Shown piece by piece: positions 26,514 to 34,050 of a stretch of 64,000 nucleotides of DNA (the first letter of the stretch is position 1; each line of letters starts with the position of its first letter). Below the pieces are notes generated by a model that worked only from the letters and a program-made list of their open reading frames with translations, made no database searches and was not told the DNA's origin. The stretch spans positions 372,001 through 436,000 of the forward strand of contig CAVPGR010000002.1 of NCBI GenBank assembly GCA_963704035.1. Reading direction: 5' to 3'. Both the position numbers and the translations under genes were made by a program. This DNA is from JAOSJL01 sp963704035 (lineage in GTDB: Bacteria > Actinomycetota > Acidimicrobiia > IMCC26256 > JAOSJL01).

Positions 26514-27437
26514 TCAGGTTCCGGGAAGCGTCTGCTCCAGCTCCAGCACGGGGGCGTGGACGTCGCCCAGTTCCTCCACACGGGCCAGCACGGCAGTGGG
26601 TTCGAACGCGAAGGCGTCGGCGCCTCCGCCTCCACTCTCCAGGAGCTCGTCGAGTTCCTCCCACAACAACGGCGTGGAGACTGTCGGGCGGTCGCGGCCA
26701 CGAAGCGAGTACACGCACACGGTGGTCTTGTGGCGCGCGTTCTGGCTCCAGTCGACGAACACCTTGCCGCGCCGCCGTGAGCGGTCCATGTCGACGACCA
26801 CGTCGGAGCGCCGTTGCGCCAGGACCTGGCCGACAGCAAGAGCGAACTCACGGGTCGTGTCGTGGTCGACCCCGTTTCCCGCACGAGGGTTGAGAGGAAC
26901 CGCGATGTGCAAGCCCTTGCTACCCGAGGTCTTGACGAAGCCCACGAGACCCGTGGCGTCGAGAACGGCACGCAGGTCATGGGCCACCGACGCGCAGTCG
27001 ACGATGTCGGCAGGCTTGCCGGGATCGAGATCGAACACGACCTGCGTCGGCGTGTCGGGGGTGTCGGCGCGCGCGAGTGGAGGGTGCAACTCGAGAGCGG
27101 CCAAGTTCGCCGCCCACACGAGCGCGGCGGGCTCCTCGAACACGCACGCGCTGTAGCTGCGGCTGTCGGTGCTGCGGCCCACGTGCACAGTGGGCATCCA
27201 GTCGGGCCGATGGCCCGGGCACCGCTTCTCGAAGAAGGATTCGCCGTCGACACCGTCGGGGAACCGCACCATGGTGATCGCCCGACCGGCCAGGTGGGGC
27301 AACATCACCGGAGCGATCGACGCGTAGTACGAGATCACATCCGCCTTGGTGACCCCGGCTGCGCGGTACATCAGCTTGTCGAGGTTGCTGACCGTGAGGT
27401 CGCGGCCGCCGTGATTCACCCGAACCGAGTCCGCCAC
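26514..27437 (-). CDS. LigD-type NHEJ polymerase domain protein
   Basis: 307 residues from GTG 27437. The archaeo-eukaryotic primase fold of LigD PolDom is visible: LTVSNLDKLMYRAAGVTKAD, CPGHRPDWMPTV, YSACVFEEPAALVWAANLAA, the metal-binding VFDLDPGK, TSGSKGLHIAVPL, and VFVDWSQNARHKTTVCVYSL. The protein fills gaps and adds nucleotides at double-strand breaks. It is the stand-alone polymerase; no ligase or nuclease domain is fused and none is nearby. It is divergent from ku, with 47 bases between the two, the classic bacterial NHEJ pairing. A leaderless -10 (TACGGT) lies seven bases before the start. Confidence 0.92.
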   Translation of the reverse strand: MADSVRVNHGGRDLTVSNLDKLMYRAAGVTKADVISYYASIAPVMLPHLAGRAITMVRFPDGVDGESFFEKRCPGHRPDWMPTVHVGRSTDSRSYSACVFEEPAALVWAANLAALELHPPLARADTPDTPTQVVFDLDPGKPADIVDCASVAHDLRAVLDATGLVGFVKTSGSKGLHIAVPLNPRAGNGVDHDTTREFALAVGQVLAQRRSDVVVDMDRSRRRGKVFVDWSQNARHKTTVCVYSLRGRDRPTVSTPLLWEELDELLESGGGGADAFAFEPTAVLARVEELGDVHAPVLELEQTLPGT

Positions 27438-27444
27438 TAGCCTG

Positions 27445-27450
27445 ACCGTA
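27445..27450 (-). promoter_or_regulatory. -10-like TACGGT, leaderless promoter for the NHEJ polymerase gene
   Basis: On the minus strand TACGGT ends seven bases before GTG 27437, with no Shine-Dalgarno sequence between, which implies a leaderless transcript. Confidence 0.35.
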
Positions 27451-27484
27451 GCAACGACAGTGTCGCCGGCAAGCGAGGAACGTG

Positions 27485-28279
27485 ATGGCCACGACGATCT
27501 GGTCGGGCTCGATCAGTTTCGGGCTCGTGACAGTCCCTGTGAAGCTCACGCCTGCTACCCAGTCGAAGGACGTGAAGTTCAACCAACTCGATTCCGAGTC
27601 CGGTTCACGAGTGCGTTACAAGCGGATGGCCGAGGCGACCGGTGAGGTCGTCGACCAGAGTCGCATCGTCAAGGGCTACGAGATGTCTCCGGGCCAGTAC
27701 GTCGTGATCGAGCCCGACGAGCTCAAGGCGATGGCGCCGAAGTCGTCGCGCAGCATCGAGATCGAGGAGTTCGTCGACCTCGACGAGATCGACCCTCTGT
27801 TGTTCGACAGCCCCTACTACCTCCAGCCCGATCCCCAGGCGATGAAGCCGTATCTGCTCCTGGTGGAGGCGATGGCGGAGTCGAACAAGGTGGCGATCGG
27901 CCGCATCGTGATGCGCACAAAGGAGAGCCTCGTTGCCATCCGTTCGCTCGACGGGATGCTCGTGGTCGAGACGATGCGTTACGCGGATGAGGTCCTGCCC
28001 CGCGAGATGCCGGGCGACGCTGATGATCTCGAGGTGACCGACAAGGAGCGGGCCATGGCCACCCAGCTCATCGAGACGCTCACCGAGAAGTGGGACCCCG
28101 AGAAGTTCGAGGACTCCTACCGCGAGGAGTTGCTGTCGCTCATCGAGAAGAAGGCTGCCGGCGAGGAGATCATCGCCACGGCGGAGCCCGAGACGCCCGC
28201 CGAGGTCGTCGACCTCGCCAAGGCTCTCGAAGCAAGCCTCGAGAAAGCCGAGAAACAGGGGAACAAGCGAAGCGCTTAG
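27485..28279 (+). CDS. ku: DNA end-binding protein Ku
   Basis: 264 residues from ATG 27485 (GTG 27482 is directly before it; GAGGA upstream fits either). Bacterial Ku core: MATTIWSGSISFGLVTVPVKL at the start, NQLDSESGSRVRYKRM, VVDQSRIVKGYE, YVVIEPDELKAM, IEIEEFVDLDEIDPLLFDSPYYL, AIGRIVMRTKESLVAIR and VETMRYADEV. The homodimeric ring binds double-strand ends and recruits LigD. The C-terminal tail is Lys/Glu-rich and short. It is divergent from the LigD-type polymerase; the stop overlaps the convergent Ddn-like gene by 4 bases. Confidence 0.96.
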   Translation: MATTIWSGSISFGLVTVPVKLTPATQSKDVKFNQLDSESGSRVRYKRMAEATGEVVDQSRIVKGYEMSPGQYVVIEPDELKAMAPKSSRSIEIEEFVDLDEIDPLLFDSPYYLQPDPQAMKPYLLLVEAMAESNKVAIGRIVMRTKESLVAIRSLDGMLVVETMRYADEVLPREMPGDADDLEVTDKERAMATQLIETLTEKWDPEKFEDSYREELLSLIEKKAAGEEIIATAEPETPAEVVDLAKALEASLEKAEKQGNKRSA

Positions 28280-28722
28280 GTACCTTCCGACTTCGTCGGC
28301 TCGAGGATGATGACGGGGATGTCGCGGTCGGTTCGTTTCTGGTACTCGGCGTATCCCTTGGAGGACTCGACGATCGTCGGCCACAGCTCCGACTTCTCGT
28401 CCCGCGTGGCGACACGCGCCGTCATCGGGCGCGTACGTCCCTCCAGGGTCACCTCGACGGCGGGATCGTCACGCAGGTTGAGGAACCACGCCGGATGGCG
28501 GTCGTCTCCTCCCTTGGACGCGACGATGACGACGCGCTCGTCGTCGTGGATCGGCGTCGACAGCATGGTCGTTCGACGGGCGCCGCTCTTTCGCCCGGTC
28601 GTGACGAGCTCGAGCACCGGCATGCCGAACCCCCGGCCGCCGACGCGCCCCTTGCTCACGCGGAAGATCGCCTTGTGCAGACCCGTGACGACCTTGAAGG
28701 CGAAGTCCTTCACCGTGTCCAT
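28276..28722 (-). CDS. Ddn-family (F420-dependent nitroreductase-like) protein
   Basis: 148 residues from ATG 28722, with GAGGGGG upstream; a longer in-frame extension lacks family features. PVLELVTTGRKSGARRTTML is the F420-phosphate binding block of the Ddn/PF04075 family. VVIVASKGGDDRHPAWFLNL and VEVTLEGRTRPMTARVAT are the following strands. Family members reduce quinones, nitro compounds or unsaturated substrates with reduced F420, at or near the membrane. The in vivo substrate is usually unknown. Together with several LLM genes in the window it implies that the host makes F420. Confidence 0.9.
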   Translation of the reverse strand: MDTVKDFAFKVVTGLHKAIFRVSKGRVGGRGFGMPVLELVTTGRKSGARRTTMLSTPIHDDERVVIVASKGGDDRHPAWFLNLRDDPAVEVTLEGRTRPMTARVATRDEKSELWPTIVESSKGYAEYQKRTDRDIPVIILEPTKSEGT

Positions 28723-28780
28723 GCCTGCCCCCTCATGGTGGGTGGCGAACCGCTGCCGTGACGCTCGCTGATCTCCGAGG

Positions 28781-29581
28781 TTACGGGCGCCAGGCAGCGC
28801 GTGACTCGAGGGCGTCGAGAACACGCTGTGCCCTGGCGGGCAGCCCACCGGTCTCTGCGGGCGATCCGGTCCCGACCAGGCGCCCGGCACGTTTCGGATC
28901 GACGAGCGACCGGGACGCTGATTCGGGATCACCGGGGAGTCCGCTGCCGGTCAGCGTCTCCACAGCGTTCGTGAGAACGTCGGGAGCGACGACAGCGACG
29001 GAGCACTCCACCAGGATGCTCTGCTGCGGTCGGCGGTCGAAGGCCGCGAGAAGCGCCTCGTTGTAGAAGCGCCAGATCTCGGGAGCTGCTGCGACGACCT
29101 CCGCGGCGAACCCCAGGCGTTCCATCGACCTCTGGACGCCGTCGGGGTGCCGGTACACGAACAGTCGTGCCGCCTCCGGGAGAACCTCTTCCCATTGGTC
29201 CAACAGGAGAGCCGTGCGCGGCTCCTTCCACCCCCAGGCCGGCACGCCGGCCTCGAGCTTTCGTCGGCGTCCTTCGACGTAGCTTCGCAGCTCGCGGTGG
29301 GTGCGGTCGGGGGGAGTGAAGCTTTCGGCGGGAGTCCAGCCCCAGTCGGGCCATCCGCCGCTGTCGTGAGGAGCGCACGCGTCGGCGACGAGTCGGCGTT
29401 GGATCTCGAGGATCTCCGCGTCCTCCCCGTAGCCGGTCGGATTGCCCGCGTCACCCGGAAGCAATCGGTCGCCGATGTCGACGCCCATTCTCTCGAGGAA
29501 CAGTGCGAGAAGCGACGTGCCCGATCGGTGCATACCCGTGATCAGCAGTGCGGGGGGTTCAGGCTTTCCAGGACTCACCAC
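28781..29581 (-). CDS. Sulfotransferase family protein
   Basis: 266 residues from ATG 29581. ALLITGMHRSGTSLLALFLERMG at the N-terminus contains the 5'-phosphosulfate loop (GMHRSGTS) of PAPS-dependent sulfotransferases. WGWKEPRTALLLDQWEEVLP and LFVYRHPDGVQRSMER supply the 3'-phosphate-binding region (RHP). It could transfer sulfate to a glycan, lipid or small molecule. The start overlaps the stop of the HEXXH protein by 7 bases, so the two are co-translated. The C-terminal 50 residues are divergent. Acceptor unknown. Confidence 0.82.
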   Translation of the reverse strand: MVSPGKPEPPALLITGMHRSGTSLLALFLERMGVDIGDRLLPGDAGNPTGYGEDAEILEIQRRLVADACAPHDSGGWPDWGWTPAESFTPPDRTHRELRSYVEGRRRKLEAGVPAWGWKEPRTALLLDQWEEVLPEAARLFVYRHPDGVQRSMERLGFAAEVVAAAPEIWRFYNEALLAAFDRRPQQSILVECSVAVVAPDVLTNAVETLTGSGLPGDPESASRSLVDPKRAGRLVGTGSPAETGGLPARAQRVLDALESRAAWRP

Positions 29582-30345
29582 TCGCCGTCCACGTCATCGT
29601 CGTCGAAAGAATCGAGGTCGAGGAGCGGCTGGTCCAGGAAATCGTCGTCTGGCTCCGGGACGAGCACGTCGAGCAGGCCGCTGATCGGCACCGACGTGCG
29701 GTCACCGCCCTCGAGCTCGATCCGGATCGTGAGGTGCCCGCGACCCCATCCGAGGAAGACGGCCGTGGTGTGGACGAGACCGGGAGTGACGATCATGACC
29801 GGCTGGCGGCGTCGCCGTTCGAGGCGTTCATCCCAGCCGTAGCGCACCCACCCCCGTTCGTCGACAAGGCCGGGCGCGCCGATCTTCACCCCGTGTTCGT
29901 GGTAGGCGCGCACCAGGGCGTTCGCACGTGGCTTCCCGATGAGCGCGGATGTGGCGTCGAGAAGAACGCGCGTGAAAGTCGGGCCGTGATCGGCGATCCC
30001 GTCGGAGTCGTCGAGCCCCCAATGAACGAGTTCATGGAGGACGACACCGCGTGTGCGGTATCGCCTGGGCAACGTGATGCTGAGCGCCGGTTCCGGGCGG
30101 AAGAAGGCCCGGCGGGCACCGTTGCCCGGACGCAGAGGCGGAATCCTCTCGGCCGTGAGCCAACCGAAACGTCGCCTCCACCACTCGGTGCTCACGGCGC
30201 TGCGCATCTCCTCGAAGCATTCGTCGAGCGAGCCCAGTTTCGTGTCCGAGACGGACGATTCCGCGCGGTAGACGCGGCTGCGTTGGGAGTCGCGCGGCGA
30301 CGGTGGTGTGGAACGGGGTGACGACCTGCTCGGCACGGCCGTCAC
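29575..30345 (-). CDS. Putative zinc metallopeptidase with HEXXH, SprT/TIGR04338-like
   Basis: 256 residues from GTG 30345; the first 20 residues are Ser/Arg/Pro-rich, and a later start is possible. SPRDSQRSRVYRAESS is the opening seen, from memory, in the actinobacterial TIGR04338 metallohydrolases. The zinc motif is VVLHELVHWGLDD (about residue 100), with a further His in ADHGPTFTRVLL, as in SprT-type and minigluzincin proteins. The C-terminal 100 residues form a predicted beta domain with an acidic tail. Substrate unknown. It overlaps the sulfotransferase gene by 7 bases. Confidence 0.65.
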   Translation of the reverse strand: MTAVPSRSSPRSTPPSPRDSQRSRVYRAESSVSDTKLGSLDECFEEMRSAVSTEWWRRRFGWLTAERIPPLRPGNGARRAFFRPEPALSITLPRRYRTRGVVLHELVHWGLDDSDGIADHGPTFTRVLLDATSALIGKPRANALVRAYHEHGVKIGAPGLVDERGWVRYGWDERLERRRRQPVMIVTPGLVHTTAVFLGWGRGHLTIRIELEGGDRTSVPISGLLDVLVPEPDDDFLDQPLLDLDSFDDDDVDGEW

Positions 30346-30385
30346 GTTAGCGAGGGGCTGTGACGGCCAAGCCTCCGGTGGGTAC

Positions 30386-30391
30386 TACGAT
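30386..30391 (+). promoter_or_regulatory. -10-like TACGAT, leaderless promoter for the acyltransferase gene
   Basis: TACGAT ends eight bases before ATG 30400 and no Shine-Dalgarno sequence lies between, consistent with a leaderless or near-leaderless mRNA. Confidence 0.35.
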
Positions 30392-30399
30392 CCAGCGCC

Positions 30400-31092
30400 A
30401 TGGCCGGACTGCTGCACCGCGTCGCGGCGGACGTCGTGCACCGGACATGGGAGGCGGCCGCCCGCTACGGCGCCATCGACTCCGGCAGCACACGGGCCGG
30501 GCGTTTCGACGCCTTCGGCGAGGGGACCCGGATCTGTTTCCCCGCCACGGGTCTCATGGGCGAGCGGTGGATCCGCCTCGGTGCCGAGACACTCTTTGCG
30601 GAGCACGCCACGTTGTCGGCCGGCATGAGCCCGGAGCACGTGCCGGAGCGGCGCCCGCTCATCACGATCGGCGACCGCTGCGTGTTCGGGCGAGGGACGG
30701 GAATCGTGGCGAACTGGGGCGTCGCCATCGGCGACGACGTGTGGACCGGCCACTACGTCTACATCACCGACCACAACCACGGCTACGAGGATCTCGACGT
30801 GCCGCCCGGTCGCCAGATCGGCCGCCACGAGAGTGTTCGGATCGAGGACGGGGCTTGGCTGGGCCACGGGACTGTCGTGCTGCCGGGCGTCACGATCGGA
30901 CGGCACGCGGTCGTGGGGGCGGGCTCGGTGGTCACGAGCGACCTGCCCGACCACTGCGTGGCGGCCGGGAATCCCGCGCGGGTCCTCCGCCGGCACGTGA
31001 CCGGGGAGGGCTGGATCCGGCCCTACGCGGCTCCTGCGACGGTGCCGGGTTCGGGGAGCAACGCCGTATCCCGCTCGCGGCCCGCGCTGTGA
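30400..31092 (+). CDS. Left-handed beta-helix (hexapeptide) acyltransferase
   Basis: 230 residues from ATG 30400. Isoleucine-patch hexapeptide repeats cover about residues 85-195: ITIGDRCVFGRGTGIVANWG, VAIGDDVWTGHYVYITDHNHGYED, VRIEDGAWLGHGTVVLPGVTIGRHAVVGAGSVVTSD. It ends in the standard AAGNPARVLRR of WbbJ/LacA-type O-acetyltransferases. The catalytic His is in the DHNHGYED loop. It trimerises and moves an acetyl or acyl group from CoA to a sugar or similar acceptor, often in cell-surface glycan assembly. The C-terminal 30 residues (PATVPGSGS) are disordered. Confidence 0.9.
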   Translation: MAGLLHRVAADVVHRTWEAAARYGAIDSGSTRAGRFDAFGEGTRICFPATGLMGERWIRLGAETLFAEHATLSAGMSPEHVPERRPLITIGDRCVFGRGTGIVANWGVAIGDDVWTGHYVYITDHNHGYEDLDVPPGRQIGRHESVRIEDGAWLGHGTVVLPGVTIGRHAVVGAGSVVTSDLPDHCVAAGNPARVLRRHVTGEGWIRPYAAPATVPGSGSNAVSRSRPAL

Positions 31093-31152
31093 TTGACTTT
31101 CGCCTCCGGCGCCGTTGTCGGGTGCCAACAGGGAGTGGGGGATGAGCGGGCG

Positions 31153-31926
31153 ATGAGCGACGTGTTCGACGGCGGAGGCGAGCCCGTGGAGGCCGAGATG
31201 GTCGGCCCCGGTTGGGACGACGCCGAGCCCGAGCGTACCGACGGCGGCGCCATTGCCGCGCTCGTACTGGCGATCGCGTCGTTTCTCCTTCTCCCGCTGA
31301 TCGGTTCGGTCGTTGCGCTGTTCCTCGCGGCGGGAGCCGAGCAACGCATCGCCACCTCAGGCGGCACGCTCGGCGGAGCGGGCATGGTCAAGGCGGCCAA
31401 GATCGTGGCGTGGGTCCACCTCGCGTTACTCGCCGTCGCTGCGGTCTCGTTGCTCCTGATCCTGCTCATCGCCAACGCCGGGGATGAGACCCTCGACCTC
31501 GAACGGGCGGAGGACGAGATCACCGAGAGCCTGCAGGCCGAGTACGTGGGCGTGTCGGTGGAGCGCGTCACCTGTCCCGATGACGTGAAGGTCGAGGAGG
31601 GCGCCACGTTCACGTGCACCACCCAGATCGACGGCCAGGACTTCGCCGTGACGGTCACTCAGGAGGACGATCAGGGCAGCGTTCGCTTCGCGAAGGCGCA
31701 GGCGGCCATCAAGGTGGAGGACGCCGAGGCGTTCATCGTGGGCGAATACCGCAAACAGGGGACCGTGGTCACGGTCGGCTGTTCGGACAAGGAGATCCTC
31801 GTCGCCGATCCGGGCTCGACCATCGAGTGTCTCGTCGCTCCCGAAGAAGGTGACGGTACGACCGCGGTCGTGACGGTTCAGGACGTGAACGGCAACGTCG
31901 GGGTCGATTTCACGACAGCGGAGTAG
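31153..31926 (+). CDS. Membrane protein with DUF4190-like and tandem DUF4333-like domains
   Basis: 257 residues from ATG 31153. After an acidic N-terminal tail come two membrane helices (about residues 32-60 and 82-106: ALVLAIASFLLLPLIGSVVALFL and AWVHLALLAVAAVSLLLILLI) in a DUF4190-like arrangement. Two extracytoplasmic DUF4333-like repeats follow, each with a Cys pair: VTCPDDVKVEEGATFTC, then VGCSDKEILVADPGSTIEC. DUF4333 is an actinobacterial extracytoplasmic domain of unknown role. It follows the acyltransferase by 60 bases and may be co-transcribed. Confidence 0.75.
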   Translation: MSDVFDGGGEPVEAEMVGPGWDDAEPERTDGGAIAALVLAIASFLLLPLIGSVVALFLAAGAEQRIATSGGTLGGAGMVKAAKIVAWVHLALLAVAAVSLLLILLIANAGDETLDLERAEDEITESLQAEYVGVSVERVTCPDDVKVEEGATFTCTTQIDGQDFAVTVTQEDDQGSVRFAKAQAAIKVEDAEAFIVGEYRKQGTVVTVGCSDKEILVADPGSTIECLVAPEEGDGTTAVVTVQDVNGNVGVDFTTAE

Positions 31927-31987
31927 TCGCAGGCACCGTCCCGACCGGTGAGCCCGATCGGAACGCGTCCCACGCACACGGTTCGGG

Positions 31988-32893
31988 TCAGGTCGTGCCC
32001 ACGAAATCCGCGATCACCCGAGCGAGTTCCTCACCGCGGTCCTCCTGGAGGAAATGGCCGCCTCCCTCGATGGTCGTGTGGGGCCGGCCCACCGCACCGG
32101 CCACCCTCCTCTGGAACACAGCATCCGCGCCGGCGGTGATCGGGTCACTGTCGCTGAAGGCCGTCAGGAACGGCTTGTCGAACTTCTCCAGGACCTCCCA
32201 GGCTGCACGGTTCGGCCCGTTCTCCGGATCGTCGGGTGTGGCCGGAACGAGTACCGGGAACTGGCGCGCACCCTCCTTGAACGTCTCGTCGGGGAAGGGG
32301 GCGTCGTACGCGGCCATCACATCGGGGGCGAGGTCGGTCGTGCAGCCCATGTTCACGATGCCGCCGACGGGGAACTCGTCGACCTCCTGGGAGAACTCGC
32401 GCCATGCGCGGAACGCCTCGCCGGGTGGATCGTCGCCCGTGGGCAGATAGGTGTTGGCGACCACCACGCGCGAGAAGCGATCGGGATCCTCGGCCACGAG
32501 ACGAAGCCCGATCAGACCACCCCAGTCCTGGCACACCAGCGTGATGTCGCGCAGGCCGAGCCGTTCGACCACGGCGCCCGTCCAGTCGAGATGCCGTTGG
32601 TAGGTGTAGTCGGTGCGGACCGCGGGCTTGTCGGAGCGCCCGAACCCGACGAGGTCGACAGAAACGGCACGGAGACCGGCGTCGGCAAGGACCGGGATCA
32701 TCGTCCGGTAGAGGTACGACCACGACGGCTCACCGTGGAGGAGCAGCACCACCGGTGCTGCCGGGTCGCCCTCGTCGAGGTGGTGCATGCGCAGCGACCC
32801 GCCGTCGCCGCTGTCGACCTCCACGTAGTGAGGCTCGAAATCGAAGCCGGGGAGGTTCTCGAAGCGTTCGTCGGGTGTGCGGAGCAGTTCCAT
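31988..32893 (-). CDS. Haloalkane dehalogenase-like alpha/beta hydrolase
   Basis: 301 residues from ATG 32893 (GTG 32896 precedes it; GAAAGG six bases upstream of the ATG). LLLHGEPSWSYLYRTMIPVL is the oxyanion region of haloalkane dehalogenases. The nucleophile elbow VCQDWGGLIGL has Asp followed by the halide-binding Trp, the key mark of this family; ordinary esterases have Ser here. DLVGFGRSDKP and the late His in GGGHFLQEDRGEE complete the fold. It would hydrolyse carbon-halogen bonds to alcohol and halide, as in DhlA/DhmA-type subfamily I enzymes. Epoxide hydrolase is an alternative but usually lacks the Trp. Monocistronic. Confidence 0.85.
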   Translation of the reverse strand: MELLRTPDERFENLPGFDFEPHYVEVDSGDGGSLRMHHLDEGDPAAPVVLLLHGEPSWSYLYRTMIPVLADAGLRAVSVDLVGFGRSDKPAVRTDYTYQRHLDWTGAVVERLGLRDITLVCQDWGGLIGLRLVAEDPDRFSRVVVANTYLPTGDDPPGEAFRAWREFSQEVDEFPVGGIVNMGCTTDLAPDVMAAYDAPFPDETFKEGARQFPVLVPATPDDPENGPNRAAWEVLEKFDKPFLTAFSDSDPITAGADAVFQRRVAGAVGRPHTTIEGGGHFLQEDRGEELARVIADFVGTT

Positions 32894-32917
32894 CACGCGC
32901 CTTTCGTTGTTGTTCTC

Positions 32918-33862
32918 TCAGTCTTCAGGCCAGACCCAGTTCCGGATCCGGTCCTTGCCGGACTGCTCCGATGCGGGTCGCGCCGGACCGGGCGAGGGCC
33001 GGGCGGCATCTTTTCGGGGGAGGGGCTGCTGCTGGATGGGTGGGGCCTGATCCGGTGTCGACGTGGGTCGGCCGAGCGCGCGGGCGCCGGCGAGGCACGC
33101 GGCGCCGACGATACCCAGGGCCACGGCGGGGATCACGAGACCCCACGCGAACGCCCGCCACGCGCGGATTCCCACTTCGGGCCAGCCACTGCCGAACACG
33201 AGCAGCAGGAGGGTGGGGACCAGGAATGCCACGAGCAGTTGGACGGCCGCGAGCACCAGCGCGAAACGGCCGATCCGTCGGAGGGGAACACGTCGGTGCG
33301 GTGTCGCGGTCACGCCGAGGGTGAGTAGAACGATCGCCGCGATCCCTCCGACGATCGCCACGGCCGTCACGAGATTGGTGAGCCACGAGAGGTTCGGCAG
33401 GTCGTCGATCGTCGTGAGCGGGACGTCCAGTCGCAGATCGGCCGGGACCTTGTCGGCCAGCGACGGGTCGACCGCGACCAGGCTGTCGGAGGAGGCGGCG
33501 CCGACCGCGCCGGGGTCGAGGATCAGCGACGACCCGGATCCCTGGAACACGCGATCGTGCAGCGCCACCAGCGAGGCCGAAAAGGCGCTGACGAAGCGGG
33601 GGTCGTCGAGCGTGGCGTCGGTCACGGCGGCGAGTTCGGGTGTTCCCGCTCCGAGCGGAACGACCGGCGCGAGCTGCTCCTCGAGCCTGCCGCCGAGCGC
33701 CTCGCGGACCTCGTCCGCTCGCAGGATCTCCTCGGCGGAGTCGGCCAGCCGGGCGGCGTCGAGCACCGTGACCCGAACGACGAGAGCGCTCCAGGCGATC
33801 GTCGCCACCAGGAGACCCAGGACGACCAAGGATCCTCCTGCGGACCGTCGGAGTCTGCTCAC
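32918..33862 (-). CDS. Four-helix membrane protein of unknown function
   Basis: 314 residues from ATG 33862. TM1 (about 9-31, GGSLVVLGLLVATIAWSALVV) is followed by an extracytoplasmic domain of about 120 residues (ILRADEVREALGGRLEEQL, SAFSASLVALHDRVFQG), then TM2 (about 160-180), TM3 (about 197-218) and TM4 (about 227-255). A proline-rich cytoplasmic tail ends RNWVWPED. The order resembles actinobacterial integral-membrane proteins with a 'channel accessory' annotation, but I do not recognise a family. It ends 24 bases upstream of the dehalogenase-like gene start and may share its mRNA. Confidence 0.7.
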   Translation of the reverse strand: MSRLRRSAGGSLVVLGLLVATIAWSALVVRVTVLDAARLADSAEEILRADEVREALGGRLEEQLAPVVPLGAGTPELAAVTDATLDDPRFVSAFSASLVALHDRVFQGSGSSLILDPGAVGAASSDSLVAVDPSLADKVPADLRLDVPLTTIDDLPNLSWLTNLVTAVAIVGGIAAIVLLTLGVTATPHRRVPLRRIGRFALVLAAVQLLVAFLVPTLLLLVFGSGWPEVGIRAWRAFAWGLVIPAVALGIVGAACLAGARALGRPTSTPDQAPPIQQQPLPRKDAARPSPGPARPASEQSGKDRIRNWVWPED

Positions 33863-33980
33863 GGTGTGCTCACGGTGGGCTCACGGACGGGACGGTAGCG
33901 GCCGACCCGGCATGGTCCCGCCCGTCCCTGTCGGACGTGGTGGGCGGCTCGGGGGCGTCCGGCCCATTGAACCCGCTGCA

Positions 33981-34009
33981 TTGAACATGTGGCGCGACTC
34001 TGTCATGCT
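33981..34009 (+). promoter_or_regulatory. Promoter-like TTGAAC-N17-CATGCT of binding-protein copy 1
   Basis: TTGAAC (33981-33986) and CATGCT (34004-34009) with a 17-base spacer lie about 41 bases before the start codon. Another TTGAAC sits at 33967. The arrangement is repeated exactly before copies 2 and 3. Confidence 0.4.
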
Positions 34010-34050
34010 GCCCCGTCTCGCGTGCGTTTCATGCAGTTTGGGGGGAATCG

